Source: Myxococcaceae bacterium
GTDB taxonomy: Bacteria > Myxococcota > Myxococcia > Myxococcales > Myxococcaceae
Direction of reading: 5' to 3'
Length of the DNA: 12,826 nucleotides
Assembly (NCBI GenBank): GCA_018262385.1
Contig: JAGSPQ010000195.1
Location: forward strand, 1-12,826
The notes below the pieces were generated by a model. The model saw nothing but the letters and a program-made list of their open reading frames with translations. It was not told the DNA's origin and did not search any database. Shown piece after piece: positions 7,382 through 12,667 of the stretch. Within the stretch, counting starts at the first letter, position 1; each line of letters begins with the position of its first letter. Position numbers and translations under genes: made by a program.

Positions 7382-7501
7382 GATCGCCTCACAGGGTTCC
7401 ACCTTGGTTCCGCGAGCCGCGATCGATGGGAACGGCACGCCCGTTCAGGCAGGCATGCGGAATGCAAATCCCAGAAATCACAGGGAACCAGGAGAGACAT
7501 C
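7382..7501. promoter_or_regulatory. Divergent promoter region of sigma operon and DJ-1/PfpI gene
   Basis: This 120-bp non-coding interval separates two divergent genes and must hold the promoters for both. I see no convincing sigma-70 hexamers. ECF sigma operons are often autoregulated, so an ECF-type promoter here would be expected, but I cannot identify one by eye. A clear AGGAGAG precedes ATG7502 on the plus strand. Confidence 0.45.
7387..7390 (-). promoter_or_regulatory. Shine-Dalgarno GAGG that fixes the VIT protein start
   Basis: On the minus strand GAGG ends 5 nt before GTG7381. The alternative ATG7438, 19 codons upstream, has no comparable site and adds residues not resembling an anti-sigma N-terminus. 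Confidence 0.6.
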
Positions 7502-8299
7502 ATGGGCAGGCTGGAAGGAAAGAGAGTCGCAGTCCTCGCGACCGACGGGTTCGAGCAGTCAGAGCTCACTTCACCCAGGAAGGCGCTCGAGGCCGAAGGA
7601 GCGAAGGTCGAGGTGGTCGCGCCCCATGTGGGCTCGATTCGCGGCTGGAAGGACAAGAACTGGGGCGACAGCGTGGAGGTGGCGGTGGTGCTCGAGTCGG
7701 CCAGGCCCGAGCTGTACGACGCGCTGCTGCTGCCGGGCGGCGTGATGAGCCCCGACCAGCTGCGCCGGATCCCGGCGGCGATCGACTTCGTCGGGAAGTT
7801 CGTCGCGGCGAGGAAGCCGATCGCGGCGATCTGTCACGGGCCGTTGACGCTGGTCGAGGCGGGCGCGGTCGATGGCAGGCGGATGACCTCGTACGCGTCG
7901 ATCAAGACGGATCTGATCAACGCCGGCGCGAAGTGGGAGGACGAGCCGTACGTGATCGACCGCGGCCTGGTGACCAGCCGGAGCCCGGGGGATCTGCCGG
8001 TCTTCAACGAGAAGATGATCGAGGTGTTCGCCCAAGGCCCGATCGTCGAGGAGCCGGTCGCGGAGGAGGCGGAGGAGGAAGAAGTGGAAGTGGAGGGGGC
8101 GCCCGCGGCCGAGCCCGAGCCTGCCGGTGGCGAGCGGGTCCTCGTCGCTCCTCCGCCTGCACCTGCGAGGCGCCCGAAGCGGAAGAAGGTGGCGTCGACC
8201 GGCGCCCGGGCGAAGGCCACGCCGAGGAAGAACGGGCGGCACCCCAAGCCGCGTGGCGCGAAGCAGGCCCCGAGGCGCCGCGCGCCGAAGCGCCGCTGA
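7502..8299 (+). CDS. DJ-1/PfpI-family protein with histone-H1-like basic tail
   Basis: A 265-aa protein in three parts. Residues 5-176 are a complete DJ-1/PfpI (class I amidotransferase-like) domain: DGFEQSE with the conserved Glu18, the LLLPGG strand at 76-80, and the nucleophile elbow AICHGP with Cys111-His112. Relatives are described as cysteine peptidases, chaperones or glyoxal/methylglyoxal detoxifying enzymes. Residues 180-210 are an acidic spacer with a run of Glu. Residues 218-265 are rich in Arg, Lys, Pro and Ala (RRPKRKK, PRKNGRHPKPRG, RRRAPKRR), like histone H1 or KAP-repeat proteins of myxobacteria. Family members usually end after the enzyme domain (about 170-190 aa), so the tail is an addition that probably binds DNA or RNA. 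ATG7502 follows AGGAGAG at good spacing. The gene is monocistronic and divergent from the sigma operon. Whether the tail directs the enzyme to nucleoid DNA is inference. Confidence 0.9.
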   Translation: MGRLEGKRVAVLATDGFEQSELTSPRKALEAEGAKVEVVAPHVGSIRGWKDKNWGDSVEVAVVLESARPELYDALLLPGGVMSPDQLRRIPAAIDFVGKFVAARKPIAAICHGPLTLVEAGAVDGRRMTSYASIKTDLINAGAKWEDEPYVIDRGLVTSRSPGDLPVFNEKMIEVFAQGPIVEEPVAEEAEEEEVEVEGAPAAEPEPAGGERVLVAPPPAPARRPKRKKVASTGARAKATPRKNGRHPKPRGAKQAPRRRAPKRR

Positions 8300-8364
8300 G
8301 GGTGGGCTGAAGCAGAGGCGACGGTGGTCGGACCGCGGGAGAGGTGTCTGAGCCCGAATTTCCG

Positions 8365-8382
8365 GCACCCATCGGTGGGCGC
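8365..8382. terminator. Possible bidirectional stem-loop between convergent genes
   Basis: GCACCCA, loop TCGG, then TGGGCGC form a stem of six pairs with one A-C mismatch, located in the 110-bp gap between the convergent stops of the DJ-1 gene (8299) and the DUF2721 gene (8410). No T-run flanks it on either side, so termination is suggested mainly by position. Confidence 0.3.
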
Positions 8383-8409
8383 TGGCGACTGCACCCGACG
8401 GCGTGGCGG

Positions 8410-8880
8410 CTAACCGATCTTGACCACCGGCTCTTTCGCCTCGGGCGGCAGCCCGAACTGGAGCGTCGCGACGGCGATGAAGATCTCGCGAAGGAAGAAC
8501 AGCAGCGCGATCACGATCGCCGCCAGCGCGAGCACGAACAGCACCGCCATCGGGATGCCGAAGTCGAAGCCGAACAGGTAGCCGAGGAACGCGACGGCGA
8601 TCAGCAGGCACACCAGCAGCGCCGCACCGGTGGTGCCGACGAACGCGGTGTGGATCAGGCGGGCGCGGCGAGAGAGCAGCCTGAGCTCTGCGATCGACAC
8701 GCGGCGGGCGTCCTCGACCTGGTTGAAGGCCAGCCCCTCGACCAGGCGGGCACGGTCGATCACCCGGCCCAGCCGCTGCGACAGCACGTTGAGGATCCCG
8801 GCGATCGCGGTGAGGAGGAAGACCGGCGCGACCGCCAGCTGGATGGTTCGGGTGATGTCCTGGAGGTGGGACTCGGTCAT
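8410..8880 (-). CDS. DUF2721 family membrane protein
   Basis: A 156-aa membrane protein. Residues 11-33 (TIQLAVAPVFLLTAIAGILNVL) are the first TM helix, directly followed by QRLGRVIDRARLVEG, the signature of DUF2721 proteins. A charged cytoplasmic helix covers about 40-75, and two further hydrophobic segments lie at about 80-104 and 108-130. Length and topology fit the family, whose function is unknown. Its ATG overlaps the stop of the upstream winged-helix gene (ATGA arrangement at 8877-8880), so the two are translationally coupled and probably act together or are made in fixed ratio. A convergent stem-loop lies just downstream. Confidence 0.88.
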   Translation of the reverse strand: MTESHLQDITRTIQLAVAPVFLLTAIAGILNVLSQRLGRVIDRARLVEGLAFNQVEDARRVSIAELRLLSRRARLIHTAFVGTTGAALLVCLLIAVAFLGYLFGFDFGIPMAVLFVLALAAIVIALLFFLREIFIAVATLQFGLPPEAKEPVVKIG

Positions 8881-9326
8881 TGGGCGGCCGGCTTTCGGGC
8901 GAGGCTGAACAGCAGCGGGGCGAACCGGGAGGGGAGGTGGGCGATCCGCAGGGTGACGAACGGATGCGCCGGCGCCCAGACGAGGAAGATCTCTTCGAGG
9001 AACTCCTCTGCGATATCGACCACCCCGGTGAAGTCGAGGGTCACTTCACCCGGGCCGACCTCGTCGAGCAGCAGCCGGGCCGAGAGCCGGAACAAGGATC
9101 CCGCAGAGGCGACGTCGAGCCGGGTCCGCAGCGGGACCACCCGGGCGTAGCGGCGGGCGCGCGCCTTGCCCTGAATCGACAACTCTCCGGCGCGCACCAG
9201 CTGGCGCAGCTGCTTGTGGGCCGCCTGCCTCGACACGCCCGCCGCCCGCGCCACCTCGGTGCTCGAGAAGGGCTGCGAGGACTTCGACAGCAGCTGGCTG
9301 ATCACCTGGTTGACGATTCCCCTCAT
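8877..9326 (-). CDS. Winged-helix regulator with C-terminal STAS-like (DUF4325) domain
   Basis: A 149-aa protein. Residues 1-62 form a DNA-binding winged helix: FSSTEVARAAGVSRQAAHKQLRQLV is the helix-turn-helix, and GELSIQGKARARRYARV is the wing. Residues 66-135 resemble DUF4325, a STAS-like alpha/beta domain, with the strand VTLDFTGVVDIAEEFLEEIF. STAS-type domains mediate regulated protein contacts, so a partner-switch control of a DNA-binding protein is plausible but unproven. The stop codon overlaps the start of the DUF2721 membrane gene by 4 nt. There is no Shine-Dalgarno; a TAGCAT hexamer lies 6 nt before ATG9326, suggesting a leaderless mRNA. Paired direct repeats lie upstream and could be its operator. 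DUF4325 assignment is from the strand-helix pattern and fairly, not fully, sure. Confidence 0.8.
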   Translation of the reverse strand: MRGIVNQVISQLLSKSSQPFSSTEVARAAGVSRQAAHKQLRQLVRAGELSIQGKARARRYARVVPLRTRLDVASAGSLFRLSARLLLDEVGPGEVTLDFTGVVDIAEEFLEEIFLVWAPAHPFVTLRIAHLPSRFAPLLFSLARKPAAQ

Positions 9327-9332
9327 CCGCCG

Positions 9333-9338
9333 ATGCTA
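9333..9338 (-). promoter_or_regulatory. Putative -10 element TAGCAT of the winged-helix/DUF2721 operon
   Basis: On the minus strand TAGCAT is followed by 6 nt and ATG9326, with no Shine-Dalgarno sequence between. This matches a leaderless promoter. No good -35 hexamer stands 16-18 nt upstream; a TTGACG at 9366-9371 is 27 nt away from it. Confidence 0.35.
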
Positions 9339-9363
9339 CGGGCGCTACGGGGTGACGCAAAAA

Positions 9364-9388
9364 ATCGTCAACCTCCGGATCGTCAACC
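9364..9388. repeat. Two direct copies of ATCGTCAACC, 15-bp period
   Basis: ATCGTCAACC occurs at 9364-9373 and again at 9379-9388. The second copy overlaps the stop codon of the 148-aa gene; both lie 38-62 bp upstream of the winged-helix gene start. They could be an operator for that regulator, though a chance duplication is possible. A shorter pair, GCTACGGG at 9335-9342 and 9344-9351, lies between them and the start. Confidence 0.4.
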
Positions 9389-9829
9389 GCCGCGAGCCCG
9401 GCGCTCGCGCTCGGCGATCACCTGGACGCTCGCCAGATCGAACTCTCCGGCCGCCAGCGCGACCGCCGCGTCGCCCAGATCCAGCTGCTGGAGCGCCTGC
9501 ACCGCGCCCAGCTCGCAGTACGCCTGGGCCTTGCTGGCGATCCGCAGCTCGTCCTCGCGGACGACGAGGAAGTGCTCGACGTACCTGGAGTCGTTGCACC
9601 ACCACACCCCGTCGCCGATCTCGAACCGCGCGGTGGCCTGCCCTTTGGGGTCGGGCAGCCGCTCCATCTGCTGGGTTCGGGGGGTGAGCGGGCTGGCCGG
9701 ATCGAGCTCCAGCTTGCACAGCCGCCTGATTGCCTTTTTCGGGTCGCCAAGCACCTCGACCCAGCAGCCCGGCCGCTCGGTCGGCCCGACGGCCGGCTTG
9801 CCTTCGACCACCTGGAAGATCTGCCCCAT
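9383..9829 (-). CDS. Unrecognised 148-aa protein downstream of the helicase
   Basis: I do not recognise this family. It is a soluble-looking 148-aa protein with no signal peptide or TM segment. Features seen: an N-terminal beta-like part (MGQIFQVVEGKPAVG, then PGCWVEVLGDPKKAIRRL), a central segment RFEIGDGVWWCNDSRYVEHFLVVREDEL with tandem Trp, and an Ala/Leu-rich helical C-terminus ending in REE-type charged residues. ATG9829 was chosen because residues further upstream in the open frame overlap the helicase gene and are low-complexity. The gene starts 43 bp after the helicase stop. It has no Shine-Dalgarno but a TAAGAT hexamer 10 nt upstream and a perfect 12-bp palindrome (ACCGCCGGCGGT) just before that, so it may have its own promoter as well as read-through from the helicase. 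Confidence 0.72.
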   Translation of the reverse strand: MGQIFQVVEGKPAVGPTERPGCWVEVLGDPKKAIRRLCKLELDPASPLTPRTQQMERLPDPKGQATARFEIGDGVWWCNDSRYVEHFLVVREDELRIASKAQAYCELGAVQALQQLDLGDAAVALAAGEFDLASVQVIAERERRARGG

Positions 9830-9839
9830 CCGGCCCGCG

Positions 9840-9859
9840 ATCTTACGACCGCCGGCGGT
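9840..9859 (-). promoter_or_regulatory. Putative -10 TAAGAT with adjacent 12-bp palindrome
   Basis: TAAGAT (minus strand, 9845-9840) lies 10 nt before ATG9829. ACCGCCGGCGGT, a perfect palindrome at 9848-9859, sits where the spacer of a promoter would be and could be an operator. In DNA this GC-rich, such a palindrome may also arise by chance. Confidence 0.3.
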
Positions 9860-9862
9860 GGA

Positions 9863-9882
9863 GCACCGCTCTTCAGCGGCGC
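9863..9882 (-). terminator. Stem-loop at the helicase stop codon
   Basis: CCGCT at 9866-9870 pairs with AGCGG at 9875-9879 around a 4-nt loop, and a further GC/GC pair flanks it after one mismatch. It spans the helicase stop codon. Without a T-run it is at best a weak terminator or an mRNA 3'-end stabiliser. Confidence 0.25.
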
Positions 9883-11147
9883 CCGCGGGGCCGGAAGCTG
9901 CTCCGGGCGCCGAACGACTGCCCCGCCCGCTGGCCCCCCGCGCCACCGCCCGGGTGGGAATGCTTGGGCGTGGTCGAGGTGTGGACCTTGTGCGCATCGG
10001 CGACCGCGAACCTGGCGATCATGCTCTTCAGCACCGGGTCGGTCTCGTCCACCTTCTCCATCGGCAGGCGCTGGCGAATCAGCCGCTCGATCGGAATCCA
10101 CAGCGATCGCTCTTCTCCACCGACGAAGGTGATCGCGGTGCCGGTGGTCTCGGCGCGCGCGGTGCGGCCGATGCGGTGCACGTAGTCTTCCGGGTTGCGC
10201 GGCACGTCGGCGTTCACCACCAGCGCGATGTCGGTGACGTCGATTCCGCGGGCGGCCAGATCGGTTGCGACCAGCACCCGCCCGTGGCCCGAGCGGAACG
10301 CGTCGAGCGCCGTCTTCCGCTGCCCCTGGCTGCGATCGGAGTGCAGCTGGCCGACGTTCTCTCCCAGCCGGCCCAGCTTCTTGGCGAACTTGTCGGCGCG
10401 CCCGCGGGTGCGGACGAACACCAGCACCTTGCCCGGTTCCTCGCTGACCATCTTCGCCAGCAGCGGCAGCTTCATGTCGTCCTTCATCCCGATCACGCGC
10501 TGGTGCACCTTGGCGGCGGTCGTCCCCGAGGGAGCGACGCCCACGCTGATCGGCGCGTGCATGTGGCGCTGAGCGAAGCGGGTGACGTCGTTGCTCAGGG
10601 TCGCCGAGAACAGCATCGACTGGCGCTGGCGGGGCAGCAGGCCGAGGACCTTCTCCAGCTGGGGCGCGAAGCCCATGTCGAGCATCCGATCGGCCTCGTC
10701 GAGGACGAGGGTGTGGACGCTGTGCAGCTTCACCGTCCGCTGCTGGAGGTGATCCACCAGCCGGCCGGGAGTGGCGATGATCACCGGCAGCCCGCGCCGG
10801 ATCGCCGAGATCTGTGGCCCGAGCGGAACGCCGCCGATCAGCACCACGCTCAGCGGCTCCTTCGAGCCCGCCAGCCGCTGGAGCTCGGAGTGGATCTGCA
10901 GCGCCAGCTCGCGGGTAGGCGCCAGGATCAGCGCCGAGTGCGCCTCGCGCAGGTTCAGCCGCTCGAGCATCGGCAGCACGAACGCCGCCGTCTTGCCGGT
11001 GCCCGTCTGGGCGCAGCCGATGACGTCCGTACCCGCGAGGGCAATCGGAATCGCCTTCGCCTGGATCGGGGTCGGCATCTCGAAGCCGAGGGCTTCGAGG
11101 GTGTGCAAGCGCGCGGGCGAGAGGCCCAGTTGCGCAAACGTAGTCAT
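9873..11147 (-). CDS. DEAD-box ATP-dependent RNA helicase, RhlE-like
   Basis: A 424-aa DEAD-box RNA helicase, which unwinds RNA duplexes using ATP in ribosome assembly, RNA decay or cold adaptation. All motifs are intact: Q motif FEMPTPIQAKAIP (22-34), motif I AQTGTGKT (46-53), Ia PTRELALQ (77-84), Ib TPGRL (126-130), II DEAD (150-153), III SAT (181-183), IV VLVFVRTR, V ATDLAARGID (294-303), VI HRIGRTAR (324-331). The N-terminus (TTFAQLGLS) and the Gly/Arg-rich 50-aa tail fit the RhlE branch; it lacks the RNA-binding domain of DbpA or DeaD. ATG11147 aligns with the family start, but an in-frame TTG at 11153 is better spaced (6 nt) from AGGAG. That AGGAG is buried in a strong hairpin. It lies downstream of a CspA-type gene and a small basic-protein gene, so a cold-shock role is likely. 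Confidence 0.95.
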   Translation of the reverse strand: MTTFAQLGLSPARLHTLEALGFEMPTPIQAKAIPIALAGTDVIGCAQTGTGKTAAFVLPMLERLNLREAHSALILAPTRELALQIHSELQRLAGSKEPLSVVLIGGVPLGPQISAIRRGLPVIIATPGRLVDHLQQRTVKLHSVHTLVLDEADRMLDMGFAPQLEKVLGLLPRQRQSMLFSATLSNDVTRFAQRHMHAPISVGVAPSGTTAAKVHQRVIGMKDDMKLPLLAKMVSEEPGKVLVFVRTRGRADKFAKKLGRLGENVGQLHSDRSQGQRKTALDAFRSGHGRVLVATDLAARGIDVTDIALVVNADVPRNPEDYVHRIGRTARAETTGTAITFVGGEERSLWIPIERLIRQRLPMEKVDETDPVLKSMIARFAVADAHKVHTSTTPKHSHPGGGAGGQRAGQSFGARSSFRPRGRR

Positions 11148-11153
11148 CGACAA

Positions 11154-11177
11154 GGCGTGCTCCTGACAGGAGCCGCC
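11154..11177 (-). promoter_or_regulatory. Hairpin sequestering the helicase Shine-Dalgarno sequence
   Basis: Read on the minus strand, GGCG-GCTCC, loop TGTCA, GGAGC-A-CGCC forms a 9-bp GC-rich stem with one bulged A. The Shine-Dalgarno AGGAG is in the 3' part of this hairpin, directly before the start codons TTG11153 and ATG11147. Folding would block ribosome access, so translation may depend on temperature, helicase activity or a chaperone. The core, GCTCCTGACAGGAGC at 11159-11173, is also a 15-bp inverted repeat that could serve as a DNA operator. Confidence 0.55.
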
Positions 11178-11225
11178 ATGCGAGTCCTGACTGCGACTTC
11201 AACCAGCTGAAAAAAGTGTGACCGC

Positions 11226-11411
11226 TTACTGCTCGATGATCGGCTGCGGGCCAGGGATGATTCCGGCAATGTCCGGATCTTCCGCGTTCGGATCCCGCTC
11301 GGGCCGGGTCAGGCGCTCCGTCTTCTTCACTTCACGGATCGCTTCCTTCGCCTTGCGCCGCTCGAGCCGCAAGAGTTCCTTCTGTCGCTTCGATGCACTC
11401 ACCTGGGACAT
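11226..11411 (-). CDS. Small 61-aa charged protein in cold-shock cluster
   Basis: A 61-aa protein that I do not recognise. Residues 7-38 are one long charged helix rich in Lys, Arg and Glu (KRQKELLRLERRKAKEAIREVKK), possibly a coiled coil or RNA-binding helix. Residues 39-61 are an acidic/Pro-rich tail with DPNAEDPDIAGIIPGPQPI. No signal peptide or TM segment. It is well supported as a gene: AAGGAG stands 7 nt before ATG11411, and it sits between the CspA-type gene (53 bp upstream) and the helicase gene (stop 78 bp before ATG11147). Position suggests co-expression in cold shock and contact with RNA or ribosomes; that is inference. Confidence 0.75.
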   Translation of the reverse strand: MSQVSASKRQKELLRLERRKAKEAIREVKKTERLTRPERDPNAEDPDIAGIIPGPQPIIEQ

Positions 11412-11464
11412 GTGAGGACTCCTTCGTTAGGTGGGTCAGTTTTTGAAAACCAAAAGTCGTGAAC
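11412..11464. other. A/T-rich gap between the csp and 61-aa genes
   Basis: In this GC-rich window, 11438-11458 is notably A/T-rich (TTTTTGAAAACCAAAAG). No solid stem precedes a T-run, so I do not call a terminator. It may be a single-stranded mRNA stretch or an RNase-processing site between the two genes. Confidence 0.3.
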
Positions 11465-11671
11465 TCAGCTGATCGGGCGAACGTTTGCGGCCTGGAGGCC
11501 CTTGGGCCCGCGGTTCACGTCGAACTCGACCTTCTGGCCCTCAGCCAGGGTGCGGAACCCGTCCGCCTGAATCGCGGTGTGGTGGCAGAAAACGTCCTCA
11601 CCCCCGCCATCCTGAGTAATGAAGCCAAACCCCTTCGCATCGTTGAACCACTTCACAGTTCCAGTCGCCAT
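11465..11671 (-). CDS. CspA-family cold-shock protein
   Basis: A 68-aa single cold-shock domain, the usual length. It keeps the start [17 protein letters not shown] with RNP1 (KGFGFI, 13-18), RNP2 (VFCHHTAI, 27-34) and the C-terminal [10 protein letters not shown]. Cys29 replaces the more common Val in RNP2, and His31 replaces Phe; the aromatic core residues Trp8, Phe9, Phe15, Phe17 and Phe28 are present, so single-stranded RNA/DNA binding should be intact. AAGG lies about 7 nt before ATG11671. The leader contains two stem-loops, typical of cold-shock mRNAs whose translation depends on 5' structure. Downstream on the same strand are the 61-aa and helicase genes. Which cspA paralogue this corresponds to cannot be told. 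Confidence 0.97.
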   Translation of the reverse strand: MATGTVKWFNDAKGFGFITQDGGGEDVFCHHTAIQADGFRTLAEGQKVEFDVNRGPKGLQAANVRPIS

Positions 11672-11692
11672 CGGTCAGCCTTGCTTGTAAAG

Positions 11693-11733
11693 CCCGGCAT
11701 TCATTTGCCGGGTCTGCCGCTCGTTGAAGCGGC
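11693..11733 (-). promoter_or_regulatory. Two stem-loops in the cspA-type 5' leader
   Basis: Minus-strand order: GCCGCT/AGCGGC (11733-11716, 6-bp stem, 6-nt loop), then CCCGGCA/TGCCGGG (11712-11693, 7-bp stem, 6-nt loop), then 21 nt to ATG11671. Structured leaders are characteristic of cold-shock genes and can switch with temperature. The stems do not themselves pair with the Shine-Dalgarno sequence. Confidence 0.5.
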
Positions 11734-11739
11734 GGGGTG

Positions 11740-11769
11740 CAGATACGCAATTTTCGCGCGGATTGCCAG
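11740..11769 (-). promoter_or_regulatory. Possible sigma-70-type promoter of csp gene
   Basis: On the minus strand CTGGCA (11769-11764) and TATCTG (11745-11740) are separated by 18 bp. Transcription would start near 11733 and produce a leader of about 62 nt beginning at the first stem-loop. Both hexamers match consensus only partly. Confidence 0.28.
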
Positions 11770-11818
11770 TCGCCGCGGCTTCCTACCAAAAAAGCCTAAG
11801 ACCTGAGACAGTTTAGCC

Positions 11819-12667
11819 GTGCGGTTCGGCCTGCTGCCATTTCTGCTGGTTCTGACTGCCTGCGGGGTTGCGCCCGACCCGAATTCCCCTGCGGATGGGA
11901 ATAACGCCCACCCCGACGCAGGAATTTCCGAGATCGACGGCGGAGAGGATGCCGGGCCGGCCGACGCGGGGTTCGACGGCGGAATCCCGGACGCCGGGGG
12001 CAGCGGTTGCCCGGCTGTGATGGCGCGGATCAACGGGTTCTGTGTCGATCGGTACGAGGCCCACGTGGTGCGGCTCGAGCCGGACGGAGGGGAGCAGCCG
12101 CACTCTCCTTTTCTGGTGGTCGACAACCTCACCGTCCGGGCGAAGGTTTCCGCCGGCGTGGTTCCCCAGGGCTACCTCTCCCAGGTGCAGGCCGCCGCCG
12201 CCTGCGCCCAGGCCGGGAAGCGGCTGTGCACCGCGCCGGAGTTCGCGCTCGCCTGCCGCGGCCCCGACGCCGGAAATTTCTACCCGTACGGCGGGACGAC
12301 CAAAGTCCCCGGCGCCTGCAATGAGGGCAAAGGCAGCAGCGTCCCGAGGTTCTACGGCTCGAACCCGGCGACCTGGACCTACGCCGCCTTCAACGATCCC
12401 CGGCTCAACCAGTGGGACGGCGGCCTCGCCCCGACCGGCGCCTTCACCCAGTGCGTCTCGCCGTTCGGCGTCCACGACTGCGTCGGCAACCTCCACGAGT
12501 GGGGCGCCGACGCGCCGGACGTGAACGGCCGCGGGCGCTTTCGGGGTGGCTTCTACGGCGACGCGGAGATCAACGGGCAGGGCTGCAAGTACCTCACCTC
12601 CGCGCACGGGGTGACGTACCACGACTACTCGACCGGCTTTCGCTGCTGCGCCGACGCCGGAAGCTAG
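11819..12667 (+). CDS. Lipoprotein with formylglycine-generating-enzyme-like (SUMF1/EgtB/PvdO) domain
   Basis: A 282-aa predicted lipoprotein. Residues 1-14 are a signal peptide with lipobox Leu-Thr-Ala-Cys15. Residues 20-62 are a flexible Asp/Gly/Ala/Pro linker. Residues 64-278 are an FGE-sulfatase-type domain: FCVDRYEAHVV (75-84), YLSQVQAAAACAQAGKRLCTAPEFALAC (119-146), FGVHDCVGNLHEW (216-228), FRGGFYGD (241-248) and the terminal GFRCC (273-277). Canonical FGE converts a sulfatase Cys to formylglycine using two copper-binding Cys in a SFLCHxxYCxRY segment. Here the segment after RGGF reads GDAEINGQGCKYLTSAH, keeping only one Cys, so enzymatic activity is doubtful. It may be a binding protein of the envelope. 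GTG11819 has no Shine-Dalgarno; GACAGT lies 6 nt upstream. Divergent from the csp gene; its stop overlaps that of the partial gene on the other strand. Confidence 0.88.
   Translation: MRFGLLPFLLVLTACGVAPDPNSPADGNNAHPDAGISEIDGGEDAGPADAGFDGGIPDAGGSGCPAVMARINGFCVDRYEAHVVRLEPDGGEQPHSPFLVVDNLTVRAKVSAGVVPQGYLSQVQAAAACAQAGKRLCTAPEFALACRGPDAGNFYPYGGTTKVPGACNEGKGSSVPRFYGSNPATWTYAAFNDPRLNQWDGGLAPTGAFTQCVSPFGVHDCVGNLHEWGADAPDVNGRGRFRGGFYGDAEINGQGCKYLTSAHGVTYHDYSTGFRCCADAGS

Noticed and set aside
9366..9371. TTGACG on the minus strand as a -35 box for the winged-helix gene
   Set aside because: The nearest good -10 (TAGCAT) is 27 nt away, too far; at 18 nt stands TAGCGC, a poor -10.
8880..11210. 776-codon plus-strand frame opposite the regulator and helicase genes
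   Set aside because: It runs antisense through three separate genes and intergenic gaps with low-complexity composition.
11777..11796. GGCTT...AAGCC stem with A-run as terminator in the csp/lipoprotein divergent region
   Set aside because: Only five pairs with a 10-nt loop, and it sits between divergent genes where no terminator is expected.
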